This document shows positions 24,885 through 34,489 of a stretch of DNA of 64,000 bases, piece after piece. This stretch comes from Actinokineospora inagensis DSM 44258 (GTDB lineage: Bacteria > Actinomycetota > Actinomycetes > Mycobacteriales > Pseudonocardiaceae): the NCBI RefSeq assembly GCF_000482865.1, contig NZ_AXWW01000037.1, forward strand, positions 1-64,000, given 5' to 3'. The notes under the pieces are model-generated. The model was not told the DNA's origin and made no database searches. It saw only the letters and a list, made by a program, of their open reading frames with translations. Position 1 is the first letter of the stretch. Each line of letters starts with the position of its first letter. Position numbers and translations under genes: made by a program.

Positions 24885-27307
24885 ACTCCTGGCTGGGGCG
24901 CTACCTGCGCGACCCGTTCGGCGCTATGCAGCTCGTGCTGGCCCACCTGCGGGCGTGGGCGGTGGTATGGGGGCCGATCGCCGGTCCCGCGTTGGTCATC
25001 GCGGTCACCATCCTGGTCGCGGTCCGACGGCGGATGCGCGAGCGGTTCCACCAACGCCTGGTCGCCGACGCCCGGGTGATCACCATCCTCGCGCCACCCG
25101 TGGTCGACCCGCACGGCGCGACCGCCCTGTGGTCCAACCTCCTCGGCCTCATCCGCCCCGGCTGGCGCAGGGCACTGCGCGGGCAACCACACCTCGCGTT
25201 CGAGTACCGCTTCCGCGCCGACCAGGTCGACATCCGCGTCTGGGTACCCGGTGTCATCCCGCCCGGCATGGTCGAGCGCGCGATCGAAGCGGCCTGGCCC
25301 GGCGCCCACACCTCCACCACCCCCGCGAACCCGCCGCTCACCCACGGCACCGAGACCATCGCCGCGGGCGGCGAGCTGCGCCTCGCCCGACACGAGGGCT
25401 TGCCGTTGCGGGTCGATCACCCGGTGGACCCGATCCGCGCGCTGCTGGGCGCCCCGGTCGGTATGGCACCTGGTGAGCAGGCGTGCGTGCAGATCCTGGC
25501 CCGCCCGGTCGCCGGTCGACGGGTCACCCGAGCTCGTGTCCAGGCTCGCCGACTGCACCCTGGCCGCTCCACCAGCCGAGCGCGCAGAGTCCTGGACCTG
25601 ATCACCCCAGGCGCCCGGCGCCATCCGGGCGCCCGGTCGACAAGCATCGTGGACGCGCAATCGCGGCTGGAGTTCGGCGCGCAGGACCGGGCGATCGTCG
25701 ACAAACTCCGCGGCGCCCAATGGGAAACCCGTGTCCGCTACGCCGTCACCACCACCGCCCACGACCCCGACGCCGTCACCGCCGCCCGAGAGGTGACGGC
25801 AGGGCGAGCGCACGCCATCGCCTCGGCGTTCGCCGCCTATAGCGGCCACAACCGCTACCGCCGCGCCCGCCTCACCCACCCCTCCACCACCCTCGCCGCC
25901 CGCCGGATGAACCGCGGCGACCTGCTGTCGGTGCCCGAGCTGGCCGCGCTCGCCCACCTACCCACAGACGACGCCACCCCCGGCCTGCAACGCGCCGGAG
26001 CACGCGCTGTGCCCCCGCCGCCCGGTATCCCCACCACCGGGGAGCTGATCAAGCCGATCGGTCGCAGCGACTCTGGGCACTCCCGGCCTGTCGGCCTGCA
26101 CGTCGCCGACGCCCGCCACCACGTCCACATCCTCGGCGCCACCGGCTCCGGCAAGTCCGAGCTGATGGCCCGGATGATCCTCGCCGACGCCGAGGCAGGC
26201 CGCGGAGTGGTCGTCATCGACCCCAAAGGCGACCTGGTCAACGACGTCCTCGCCCGGCTGCCCGAACACCTCGGGTCGAAGGTGACCCTGTTCGACGCCG
26301 ACTCCCGTTCGCGCCCGCCGGTGATCAATCCGCTCCAGGGCGCCGACCGGGAGCGCACCGTCGACAACCTCGTGTCCATCTTCAGCCGCATCTACAGCTC
26401 GTCGTGGGGACCTCGCACCGAGGACATCCTGCGCTCCGGACTGCTCACCCTCACCGCCATGCCCGGCACCCCCGGACTCATCGACCTGCCTGGTCTGCTC
26501 ACTGTCGAGTCCACCCGGGCCCGCGCCATCGCCCAAATCGACGACCCCGTCCTCGCCGGATTCTGGCAGTGGTACGACAGCCTCTCCGAATCCTACCGAG
26601 CACAAATCATCGCCCCGTTGATGAACAAACTCCGCGGCCTGCTACTACGCCCGTTCGTCCGCGCCGCCATCGCCCAGGGACAATCCACAGTCGACTTCGA
26701 CCACGTTCTCGACGGCGGCATCTGCCTGGTCCGCATCGGCAAAGACGCACTCGGCATCGAAACCGCCTGCCTCATCGGCTCCATCATCGTCGCCCACACC
26801 TGGCAAGCCGCCACCCGCCGCGCCCGCCTACCCCAACACCAACGCCGCGACGCGAGCATCTACATCGACGAGTGCCACAACTTCCTCAACCTCCCCTACA
26901 GCCTCGAAGACATGCTCGCCGAAGCCCGCGGCTACCGACTCGGCTTCACCATCGCCCACCAATACCTCAACCAACTCACCCGCGACCTCGAAGAAGGCAT
27001 CAGCACCAACGCCCGCTCCAAAATCATCTTCAACGCCTCCCCAGAAGATGCCCGCACCCTCGCCCGGCACACCACCCCACGACTCGGTGACCACGACCTG
27101 TCCCACCTCGACGCCTTCCACATCGCCGCCCGCCTAGTCGTCAACGGCGCCGAAACCCCCACCTTCACCGCCATCACCGAGAAGTTGCCGCCCGCCATTC
27201 CCAAGCGAGCCCATGCCATCCGCGCCGTTGCCAACAGGAGCAACCTACAGCCTGTACCGCCAGCCAACACACCTCAGAACATCAACGACCCACGCCGTGT
27301 TGCGTAG
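24881..27307 (+). CDS. VirD4/TraG-type coupling protein
   Basis: An 808-residue protein. It has an N-terminal membrane anchor (GPALVIAVTILVAVRRR near 40), a long variable region, then the FtsK/TraG ATPase core: Walker A GATGSGKSE near residue 417, VVVIDPKGDLVND near 445, and Walker B IYIDECHNF near 660. Coupling proteins select the DNA-relaxase complex and pump it into the channel. I place the start at GTG 24881, overlapping the GP88 stop as GTGA; the frame is open upstream but there it is a shadow of GP88. Confidence 0.87.
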   Translation: MNSWLGRYLRDPFGAMQLVLAHLRAWAVVWGPIAGPALVIAVTILVAVRRRMRERFHQRLVADARVITILAPPVVDPHGATALWSNLLGLIRPGWRRALRGQPHLAFEYRFRADQVDIRVWVPGVIPPGMVERAIEAAWPGAHTSTTPANPPLTHGTETIAAGGELRLARHEGLPLRVDHPVDPIRALLGAPVGMAPGEQACVQILARPVAGRRVTRARVQARRLHPGRSTSRARRVLDLITPGARRHPGARSTSIVDAQSRLEFGAQDRAIVDKLRGAQWETRVRYAVTTTAHDPDAVTAAREVTAGRAHAIASAFAAYSGHNRYRRARLTHPSTTLAARRMNRGDLLSVPELAALAHLPTDDATPGLQRAGARAVPPPPGIPTTGELIKPIGRSDSGHSRPVGLHVADARHHVHILGATGSGKSELMARMILADAEAGRGVVVIDPKGDLVNDVLARLPEHLGSKVTLFDADSRSRPPVINPLQGADRERTVDNLVSIFSRIYSSSWGPRTEDILRSGLLTLTAMPGTPGLIDLPGLLTVESTRARAIAQIDDPVLAGFWQWYDSLSESYRAQIIAPLMNKLRGLLLRPFVRAAIAQGQSTVDFDHVLDGGICLVRIGKDALGIETACLIGSIIVAHTWQAATRRARLPQHQRRDASIYIDECHNFLNLPYSLEDMLAEARGYRLGFTIAHQYLNQLTRDLEEGISTNARSKIIFNASPEDARTLARHTTPRLGDHDLSHLDAFHIAARLVVNGAETPTFTAITEKLPPAIPKRAHAIRAVANRSNLQPVPPANTPQNINDPRRVA

Positions 27308-27353
27308 GAAAATTGCCCAGGGCGGTCGTGCCTTGGCGCTCGCGTCAAGCAGT

Positions 27354-28688
27354 TCATAGCGGTCGCGTCAGCCAGTCAAGACGTTGTGTCCATTGTGGGC
27401 CGAGATGTTCATTCAGAAGTACTGCCAGCCCAGAGCCGTCTACAAAGTCGAATCGAGCGTTCTCCTGGGCCAGGACGTGAACACCTCTCGTGCCGCGTCC
27501 GGTTGTGATGAGCACGCCACCCGTGGCGCCTTCGTTGGACACGACTCCCAATAGGGCTCGCGCCTCTCTGACTGCAACCTTGCCGCTGTACTGCTTGCAT
27601 TCGATGAGCAAGTTTTGCTTACCGCCAGGTATCGCCTTTTCTGCCTCAATATCTCGTCCGCCGTCACGGCTTGGCGGCGTCAAAACAACTTCAAAGCCCA
27701 TCGAGGAGTAGAGTCTGGCGACCAAGCATTCGAACTGTCGCGGAGTGATGCCGAATAGAGCCTCGCGCCATGGCGTCGCACAGTTGCCGATGTAATACGC
27801 GTTGATGACTGCCACGGCATCCAACAACCCCTCGACTCGCCCTTGTGGTAGACGGCCTTCGTGTGCTCGCACGTAAGACTCCGCAACGGAGGCGGCGCGA
27901 GACGGCGCTTCTGGGAGCAGGTCGATTATCCACCGGACGCCAGCATGGGCGCGCGTGTTGGGTCTTATCAGGTTTGAAAGTCGCCGGAAATACTCGGACC
28001 TCTCTTGGAGTTCTTCAAATTTGTTCCAATCCTTCGTCAACTCCATTAAGAGGTCCTCGTCAAACCCGAACGTGCTGACGTCGAAAAGGAGATGTCGAAG
28101 TATATTTCGGACATCACTTTCTGGGCGGCCGGCGATTGATTTCAAGTACTCGTCCAGTAGTCGACGGGTCGGAAATGACCATGCTTGGAAGTCTGTTGTC
28201 GCGCGAGGGTGGTCTGGATCTACTTCTAGAATAGTGGACAGCCATTCCTCTAACTTTCCGTCCCAGTAGACGCCGATGCGCATGGGTTTGGTTCCATCGG
28301 AGTCGTCAGGTCCCTGCCCAAGCCTGATTCCCCTCGTCCTTGAGGCCCGTATCGAACCAAGCTGACGACGGATCGGCCAGTCCTTGACCGCAGTCGGGGG
28401 CGTTCCCTCGATCCACCTCTGAAAGTCTTCATCGTCACTACAGTCTGAACAGATATGTGGGAAATCTTTGATCTGTTCGCTTCTGGCATGCGACATTGCT
28501 GGATACTGCTTCGTTCTACGTCCGCATCTAGGGCAGGCCCAGGATTTGCCTGCATCCAGAAGCCTGTACACATCCACTTCCGTTTCGGACATGTCGCAAG
28601 TCTGGCATATGCCCCCGACAGCCCCTGCTAGGCGGATGTCTGGTGCGCGATCGCCGAGTCCGTGGAATCTTCCTGCCCTTGTCCGCAA
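27354..28688 (-). CDS. Mrr-type restriction endonuclease with zinc fingers
   Basis: A 444-residue protein. The C-terminal domain is an Mrr_cat nuclease: SRDGGRDIEAEK with the active-site Asp, then LLIECKQYSGKV (the ExK-like ECK) and ATGGVLITTGRG (about 345-415). The N-terminal 100 residues carry CPRCGRR and HICSDCSDD, a zinc-ribbon, plus CQTC near 28. Mrr-like enzymes cleave modified or foreign DNA. It is opposite in orientation to the transfer operon and visibly lower in GC than its neighbours, so it is probably a later defence insertion. ATG near 28592 is an alternative start. Confidence 0.75.
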   Translation of the reverse strand: MRTRAGRFHGLGDRAPDIRLAGAVGGICQTCDMSETEVDVYRLLDAGKSWACPRCGRRTKQYPAMSHARSEQIKDFPHICSDCSDDEDFQRWIEGTPPTAVKDWPIRRQLGSIRASRTRGIRLGQGPDDSDGTKPMRIGVYWDGKLEEWLSTILEVDPDHPRATTDFQAWSFPTRRLLDEYLKSIAGRPESDVRNILRHLLFDVSTFGFDEDLLMELTKDWNKFEELQERSEYFRRLSNLIRPNTRAHAGVRWIIDLLPEAPSRAASVAESYVRAHEGRLPQGRVEGLLDAVAVINAYYIGNCATPWREALFGITPRQFECLVARLYSSMGFEVVLTPPSRDGGRDIEAEKAIPGGKQNLLIECKQYSGKVAVREARALLGVVSNEGATGGVLITTGRGTRGVHVLAQENARFDFVDGSGLAVLLNEHLGPQWTQRLDWLTRPL

Positions 28689-28706
28689 CGTCTATACGGA
28701 GGAACC

Positions 28707-29756
28707 TTGATCACCAACGCCACGCCCCAACGCGCTCTGCGTGGCCACATGCTTCAACGACCGACACCCCGAACCGCGACCAGCGGCGAACATCACGCCC
28801 GATTGGCTAGACACCTCACCCTCCGCGACCGGTGGCTGACCCACATGTTGTGGGAGCACAAGGTCCTCACCACCCACCAGATCGTCGAGTTGGCCTGGAG
28901 CACCGCTGCCCGCCGCACTGCCAACGAGCGGCTCCGCAAGCTCTACCAGTGGCGTGTGCTTGACCGGTTCCAGCCGTTCGTCACAACCGGGTCGGCGCCG
29001 ATGCACTACGTGCTCGACATCGCCGGAGCCGCCGCGCTCGCCTACGAACACGGCCTCGATCCCAAGGAACTGGGCTACCGCCACGATGCCGCGATCGGCA
29101 TCGCCCACTCCCTGCGCCTGGCGCACACCGTCGGCTGTAACGGCTTCTTCACCAGCCTCAGCAACGCCGGCCGTACCAACGCCGACACCGGCCTGCTCAC
29201 CGCCTGGTGGTCCGAGACCCGATGCAGGCGGCTGTGGGGAGACATCGTCCGCCCCGACGGCTACGGCCGCTGGGCCGAACACGGCACGGAGGTCGAGTTC
29301 TTCGTCGAGTTCGACTTCGGCACCGAGGCCCACCGCATCCTGGCCGCCAAACTCCACGACTACCACCGCCTCGCGGTCAGCACCGGCATCATCACCCCGC
29401 TGCTGCTCTGGCTGCCCACCGCACAACGTGAAGCCACCGTCCGGCGCGCACTCGCCGACGCCCACGCCACCCTGCCCCGGCCCGAACTCGTCCCGATGGC
29501 CACCAGTTCACCGCAGCAACCAGCCACCAGCGACGACCCCGCCGCCGACCGGTGGCTCCCCCTGCCCGCCACCGTCGGCTCCAGCAGGCGAGTCCGGCTC
29601 GCAGAGTTCGCCAGTCGGTGGCCCCGCCGGACTCCCGCCGCCGACCTGGTGCACCGGCTGACCACCGCGGTACCGAACCCGGCTCGGTCACGACTCGACA
29701 GCCCACCGCCCACCCCACCGGACGGCCAAGACCGCCAACACTGGAGTGCTGCTTGA
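28707..29756 (+). CDS. Replication-relaxation family protein
   Basis: A 349-residue Replic_Relax protein. After a short lead it has a winged-helix-like region (LTLRDRWLTHMLWEHKVLTT then HQIVELAWS) followed by the family domain (VEFFVEFDFGTEAHRILAAK near 205). Members are linked to plasmid replication and relaxation, and are the best candidate DNA-processing protein of this ICE. I choose TTG 28707, which has GGAGGAA 5 nt upstream. Its TTG-encoded partner follows with a 4-nt overlap. Confidence 0.75.
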   Translation: MITNATPQRALRGHMLQRPTPRTATSGEHHARLARHLTLRDRWLTHMLWEHKVLTTHQIVELAWSTAARRTANERLRKLYQWRVLDRFQPFVTTGSAPMHYVLDIAGAAALAYEHGLDPKELGYRHDAAIGIAHSLRLAHTVGCNGFFTSLSNAGRTNADTGLLTAWWSETRCRRLWGDIVRPDGYGRWAEHGTEVEFFVEFDFGTEAHRILAAKLHDYHRLAVSTGIITPLLLWLPTAQREATVRRALADAHATLPRPELVPMATSSPQQPATSDDPAADRWLPLPATVGSSRRVRLAEFASRWPRRTPAADLVHRLTTAVPNPARSRLDSPPPTPPDGQDRQHWSAA

Positions 29757-30718
29757 GGTTGGCGCTTATCGGGGCCGCAGCCGTCATCGCCATCCCCGCG
29801 ATCATCGGCGCCATCGGCAACGGCCTGGTCACCGCCCTGTTCGGCGGCGACGACCAGCCCAACCAGCAAGCCATCGTCGACATCCCGTCCGACTACCTCG
29901 ACCTCTACCTCGCCGCCGCCCCCACCTGCCCTGGGCTGAGCTGGAGCATCCTTGCCGCGATCGGCAAGATCGAAACCGACCACGGCCGCAGCCGACTGCC
30001 CGGCGTGCGAGAAGGAGAAGAGAACAACAAGGGTGCGGGCGGCCCGATGCAGTTCCTCCAAGCCACCTTCAGCAGCGTCACTGCCCGCTACACCCTGCCC
30101 CCAGGCGGCGCCACACCACCCTCCCGCTACAACCCCCACGACGCCGTCTTCGCCGCCGCCCACCTGCTCTGCGACAACGGCATCAACCGCGGCGACCTCA
30201 ACGCCGCCATCTACTCCTACAACCACGCAGACTGGTACGTCGCCCAAGTCCTCGCCCAAGCCCAGACCTACTCCAGCACCATCGGCCGCGGAGCCGACAC
30301 CTCACCAGCTTCCGCCGCCCAACAGGCCATCAACTACGCCACTGGCCAGCTCGGCCTGCCCTACCAATGGGGCGGCAACGGACCAGACGCAGGCGACGCT
30401 GGATTCGACTGCTCGGGTCTCACCACCGCCGCCTACGCCTCCGCCGGGATCACCCTGCCCAGAACCGCCGCCACTCAGTACCGCGCAGGCCCTCGCGTCC
30501 CCGACGGAGAACCCCTCATCCCCGGCGACCTCGTTTTCTACGGCACCCCCAGCCGCATCCACCACGTCGGCCTCTACATCGGCAACGGCCAGATGATCCA
30601 CGCGCCAGACTTCGGGCAGAAGATCAAAACTGCTCCGTATCGCTGGCGAGGAGACGACTATGCTGGCGCTACTCGACCGCAGGCGCCAAGGCCATCGGCC
30701 AACACCGCACGTGATTGA
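29753..30718 (+). CDS. Lytic transglycosylase / NlpC-P60 (C40) cell-wall hydrolase
   Basis: A 321-residue bifunctional hydrolase, the VirB1-like wall-opening enzyme of conjugation. It has an N-terminal membrane anchor (LIGAAAVIAIPAIIGAIG), a transglycosylase domain with Glu in IGKIETDHG near residue 70, and a C40 domain with the Cys nucleophile in FDCSGLTTAAY near 220 and His in HHVGLYIGNGQMIHAP near 270. TTG 29753 overlaps the stop of the previous gene, giving a coupled start. It would cut peptidoglycan locally for channel assembly. Confidence 0.85.
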   Translation: MRLALIGAAAVIAIPAIIGAIGNGLVTALFGGDDQPNQQAIVDIPSDYLDLYLAAAPTCPGLSWSILAAIGKIETDHGRSRLPGVREGEENNKGAGGPMQFLQATFSSVTARYTLPPGGATPPSRYNPHDAVFAAAHLLCDNGINRGDLNAAIYSYNHADWYVAQVLAQAQTYSSTIGRGADTSPASAAQQAINYATGQLGLPYQWGGNGPDAGDAGFDCSGLTTAAYASAGITLPRTAATQYRAGPRVPDGEPLIPGDLVFYGTPSRIHHVGLYIGNGQMIHAPDFGQKIKTAPYRWRGDDYAGATRPQAPRPSANTARD

Positions 30719-30779
30719 GTGATCGACAGGACGACGTCGACTGAACCGCAAAATGTCAGACGCTAAGAGCACTTGTCTT

Positions 30780-32210
30780 CTACGGCTTCGGCCTGACTTG
30801 CGGCGGGTTGGCCATCTGCATGATTCGGACGTTCGACCGTAGCTCATGGGGACGCCCAGGGAACTCTCTCACAGCATCAAACAAGTCGCGGTCTTCACGC
30901 CGAGTCAACTTTGGCTCAAGCAGAGTGAGTAGTTCCTGCCATTTCCCTTGGGCGACGGTTGTCTGTAGCCGACTGGAGATGGTCTGATCGGTGAAGGCTC
31001 GCAACGCTAAACGAGCCTGACGGGTATCCAGCCGCTCCAGCAGTCGCCGGTAGATTGGGTCCGCCTCCCACGATACGCCGCTTCCGTTGCTGAGAAATAC
31101 TTCAACCAGCGCCTTTGCATACTTTGTCGACACGGGAAGGGGGACCAGTCCTAGGTCGCCAACCAACGCCTCTAGCTGTCGAGCCGGTCCAGGTTCGGTG
31201 GAGAAGTTGTTCCAGCCGTGATGCGCCTCCAACAATGCGCCTAGTGCCATGTCGATTTCGGCTGCACGTACCGGCTCGGGCAGATAGGAAGCACCGTCCA
31301 CCAAGTCGAACAGTTGACGACCCCGTGCAGACTGCGCGAGGTCCGCATTCGCGACGAAACGACCGATGCGCACTCCAAAGCCGTATCGAGTGTCATCAGA
31401 CATGTACGGCCATAGTTCAGGCCATAGCGTTCGGACATTGTCGGCGATATCGGGCGTAGTCGATGGGTTGGTGTAAATGCCGAACAGTCCGGCCGCCAGG
31501 GCGTGTGCTCGGTCGCCTGGAAGCTGGTCGAAGAACGCCGAGGTGGCCGCCACTTCGTCTGCGCTGAGACGTTGCTGCTTGATGTTTCGCAGCAACTTCC
31601 CGGTTTCGGCAGTCACGGTGTCAAGCGGGAGGGTGATGACCTGGAGAATGCAGGTCTCCAGCCAAGTGACGAGTTGCAATCCAGATATTTCGGCCTGGTT
31701 CGGATGCGCGGCACTAGCGTGGTTGCGCATGTAGCGCACGCCATCCAATTGTGCGTGACCGATGTCGCTGAGCAGCCCAATGTCGCGAGCTGCACGCAGC
31801 AGGTCGATATCCTGAACCAAGGCAAGGTCGTGGGCATTGCTCAGATGCTTGCGCTTCTCCGGCGCGGGGACAGCCACATCGAAAAAGTAGGACAGATCGT
31901 AGTCGGCAACTCGCCGTCGAAGCTCTGCGATCGTCTCGTCCCACAGATAATTGAGTGCTGCGTCGAATAGGCCAGCAGCAGCGACGGCGATCATTTTGCT
32001 GATGTAGTAGGAGCGCGCACGTTCTGCATCGCCCAGTCGATCCAAGGCGCCGTCCAGGTTGGCGAGAACTCGCCGACGCTGAGTCATCTCCACGAGAACA
32101 CCGTTGGTAGGAAGTCCTACTGCCTCAATGTTCGCCAGCAACGCATTCTCGAACCGTTCTAGGCCCGCGACAAGGGCACCAGTGTCGGCGGGGTGCTCCA
32201 ACTCGCTCAT
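30780..32210 (-). CDS. HEPN-like protein, possible defence ribonuclease
   Basis: A 476-residue protein, largely helical. Near residue 165 it reads RYMRNHASAAHPN, an RN-containing Rx6H motif as in HEPN ribonucleases, followed by a helix that often accompanies it. The rest is not recognised. GC is visibly lower than in the transfer genes and it opposes them. HEPN proteins often act in abortive infection or toxin systems, but no partner antitoxin is seen. ATG 32210 is preferred over TTG 32234. Confidence 0.5.
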   Translation of the reverse strand: MSELEHPADTGALVAGLERFENALLANIEAVGLPTNGVLVEMTQRRRVLANLDGALDRLGDAERARSYYISKMIAVAAAGLFDAALNYLWDETIAELRRRVADYDLSYFFDVAVPAPEKRKHLSNAHDLALVQDIDLLRAARDIGLLSDIGHAQLDGVRYMRNHASAAHPNQAEISGLQLVTWLETCILQVITLPLDTVTAETGKLLRNIKQQRLSADEVAATSAFFDQLPGDRAHALAAGLFGIYTNPSTTPDIADNVRTLWPELWPYMSDDTRYGFGVRIGRFVANADLAQSARGRQLFDLVDGASYLPEPVRAAEIDMALGALLEAHHGWNNFSTEPGPARQLEALVGDLGLVPLPVSTKYAKALVEVFLSNGSGVSWEADPIYRRLLERLDTRQARLALRAFTDQTISSRLQTTVAQGKWQELLTLLEPKLTRREDRDLFDAVREFPGRPHELRSNVRIMQMANPPQVRPKP

Positions 32211-32372
32211 GGGGACATGATAGCCGTCGATCAAGCCGAGAAGGCCGAATTACGCTCATTAGAACGACTAGCAACGGGCCCGGTCAAGCTGGTGATAGGC
32301 TTCACCATCGCGAACCAGGCCAGTGCCACCGCGAACGGTGAGGTGCGCAGAGGTCGCCGTAGCTGCGTTCGC

Positions 32373-32678
32373 TTAGGTGTCTTTGCCTTCGAGCAGCTTG
32401 TAGAGATTGGTGCGGTCCATGCCCAATCGGCTGGCTGCGTGGGACTTGGGAATCTTGGCGTCGAGAGCTGCGGTCAGACGCTTGTACCGCAAGTCGCGTG
32501 CCTCCTTGAGGTCAGCGTGGATCTCAACCCGCTCAGCCTGAAGCGCTGCTTCCTTCTTGCGGATCCTGTCCAACCGGTCCAGGAGCGTCTTGATCTCGGC
32601 TGCGCTCGTTTCGAGCAGTACGAGGTGCTGGTCCTTGGTCAGCTCGTGCTCGTCGGGGTCGTTCGCAGAGCTGGTCAT
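32373..32678 (-). CDS. Small coiled-coil/HTH protein
   Basis: A 101-residue protein. A charged helical region with heptad character (LLETSAAEIKTLLDRLDRI, continuing through about residue 75) is followed by a C-terminal helix-turn-helix-like end (SHAASRLGMDRTNLYKLLEG). It resembles small DNA-binding proteins of mobile elements. It is the last gene of the leftward accessory operon. ATG 32678 is chosen over 32732 because the earlier residues have no family look. Confidence 0.55.
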   Translation of the reverse strand: MTSSANDPDEHELTKDQHLVLLETSAAEIKTLLDRLDRIRKKEAALQAERVEIHADLKEARDLRYKRLTAALDAKIPKSHAASRLGMDRTNLYKLLEGKDT

Positions 32679-32812
32679 GCATCCCTCACACCGTGTCGAA
32701 CCATGCCGTTGACGACAACACTCCCGTTCCACACGTGGCGGGCCTCGTGCCGAACCAGTCCGATGCTATCTCGTTCGGCCCGAGACCCGCCTGGATGGGC
32801 AGTCCGTATGGC

Positions 32813-33592
32813 TTATGACCTGCGGTTCCAGTTGCCGAGCCACGCGTGGCGGCCCACCTCCTCCAGCTCAGACTGGCGCAGTTGCCAGTCGGGCATCCAC
32901 AGGCTCATCCGTCGTTGCCATGGGCGCCCGTGGGCCGTGCCTGCGGGCTGGGTGGCGTGGGCTTGCTCGTGGACCAGCACGTACTCGATCAGCCTGGTCG
33001 GCAGGCCGAATGCCGCCCAGTGCAGAGTGGTGGTGTGGACGGAGGACGAGGTGTAGATGCCCCAGCGACGGCGTCCGAGGTCGCGGACGGCGTAGCTGAG
33101 GCCGATGATCCGGCCGTTGACCTCGTAGCGACGACCCTCGCGACGCAGCCACGCGAGTCCGACCTGCCGGTACAGGCCGATGACCGCGCGACGCACCAGC
33201 TCCGGGCGCTGCGTCCGCGCGTACAGGACACCATCCGCGGTGATCGCCGGGAGCTGGTCGACGCCCGGGGGCGGCGTTGTGACGAGACGGAGTCGGTAGC
33301 TGCGCCCGAGTAGGTTGAACTCCTCTCCGTCGATGAAGTCCTTCACCGCGTGGTTGGGAGCGAGACGCGTGGCTGTGTCGACGTGCTCGGAGATCCGGTG
33401 GCGGTGCCGGTCGACGAACCGGGCGATGTCGTCCGGTTCGGCCGTCGGTGGGACCAGGATGACGACGGTGCCTCCGGGGTGGATTTGGATTGCCGCAGTG
33501 CGGCGCCGTGGGCGGATCGTCACGTCCATCCGCCATGCGGCGGGCAGGTCGAGCGCTGCTAGCGCGGTGTGGAAGTGGTGGGGGTTGGTCAT
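32813..33592 (-). CDS. YgjP-like metallopeptidase (DUF45)
   Basis: A 259-residue protein. The C-terminal half has the zinc motif VLVHEQAHATQ (HExxH) with a third ligand candidate in TAHGRPWQRRM about 20 residues on, as in YgjP/DUF45 metallopeptidases. The substrate is unknown; SprT/YgjP-type proteases often act on DNA-bound proteins. ATG 33592 overlaps the stop of dprA (ATGA), which fixes the start; the frame is open further but is antisense-like shadow there. Confidence 0.75.
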   Translation of the reverse strand: MTNPHHFHTALAALDLPAAWRMDVTIRPRRRTAAIQIHPGGTVVILVPPTAEPDDIARFVDRHRHRISEHVDTATRLAPNHAVKDFIDGEEFNLLGRSYRLRLVTTPPPGVDQLPAITADGVLYARTQRPELVRRAVIGLYRQVGLAWLRREGRRYEVNGRIIGLSYAVRDLGRRRWGIYTSSSVHTTTLHWAAFGLPTRLIEYVLVHEQAHATQPAGTAHGRPWQRRMSLWMPDWQLRQSELEEVGRHAWLGNWNRRS

Positions 33593-34467
33593 CGGAGTCC
33601 GTCCTGGTAGTTGATGTGTTCGACGGAGCTGGCCAGGGTTGCGGCGCCGGTGCGCAGCAGCTCGTGGACGCCTACCGACGTGGCCGAGTTGATGGGGCCG
33701 GGCACGCCGTAGGCCCGGCGGCCGAACTGGGTGGCGGCTCGGACGACGGCGAAGGCACCGCTGCGCTGGCCCGCTTCGACGATCACGGTCGCCGCGGTGA
33801 GGGCGGCCAGCAGTCGGCACCGGGTGTGGAGTCGGACGCGAGATGGTCGCGCACCGAGCGGGTACTCGCTGACCAGTAGCCCGCCGTTGTCGATCACGGA
33901 CTGGAACAACTGGGCGTGTGCGGAGGGGTAGGTCTGGTCGACCCCGTGGGCCAGGACGACGATGGTCGGCCCGTGGGCTGCGAGGGCGCCGCGGTGGGCG
34001 GCGGCGTCCACACCGAACCCGCCGCCGCTGATCACGGTCACCCCTGCTTCGGCGAGGTCGTAGCTCATCTCCGCCGCGATCGTCTCCCCGTAGGAGGAGG
34101 CGGCGCGGGCGCCGGTGATGGTGACGGCGTGGTGGGTGAGTGCGGCAAGGGATGCGTCGCCGCGCATCCAGAGGGCCAGCGGGGCGCCGCCACCTGGCAA
34201 GGAGGTCAGGCGACCGGTGGGCCAGTCGTTGTCCTCGGGGGTAATGACGCGTGCCGTGCCCGCGTCGAGTGCGCGTAGGTCGTCGCCTATCTGCGCTGCC
34301 GGGCGGGTGATCTCGTTGAGGACCGCGGCGGGGGCGCTGCGATCCCAGATGTGTTCGACCGTTTCGACCACTCCGTGAACGGCAACGTACTGGTGAAGGG
34401 CAGGCGCCGGTGGTTCGGCAGCCCGGAGGAGAAACAGGCGGGCGCGTAGGTCGTCGAGAACGGTCAT
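33589..34467 (-). CDS. DprA/Smf-like DNA-processing protein
   Basis: A 292-residue Rossmann-like DprA protein. Typical segments are SYGETIAAEMSYDLAEAGVT, VISGGGFGVDAAAHRGAL (about 150), IVVLAHGVDQTYPSAHAQLF and the VIVEAGQRSGAF helix near 235. DprA loads RecA on single-stranded DNA entering the cell; copies on mobile elements may protect or process transferred single strands. It lacks the N-terminal SAM and C-terminal winged-helix domains of the largest forms. Coupled to the metallopeptidase gene downstream. Confidence 0.85.
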   Translation of the reverse strand: MTVLDDLRARLFLLRAAEPPAPALHQYVAVHGVVETVEHIWDRSAPAAVLNEITRPAAQIGDDLRALDAGTARVITPEDNDWPTGRLTSLPGGGAPLALWMRGDASLAALTHHAVTITGARAASSYGETIAAEMSYDLAEAGVTVISGGGFGVDAAAHRGALAAHGPTIVVLAHGVDQTYPSAHAQLFQSVIDNGGLLVSEYPLGARPSRVRLHTRCRLLAALTAATVIVEAGQRSGAFAVVRAATQFGRRAYGVPGPINSATSVGVHELLRTGAATLASSVEHINYQDGLR

Positions 34468-34489
34468 GGTCGGTTCCTTGCTGGGTGTT

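Noticed and set aside
29746-30714. Rightward 322-codon frame over the wall hydrolase
   Set aside because: Arg/Pro-rich shadow; the other frame has both catalytic domains.
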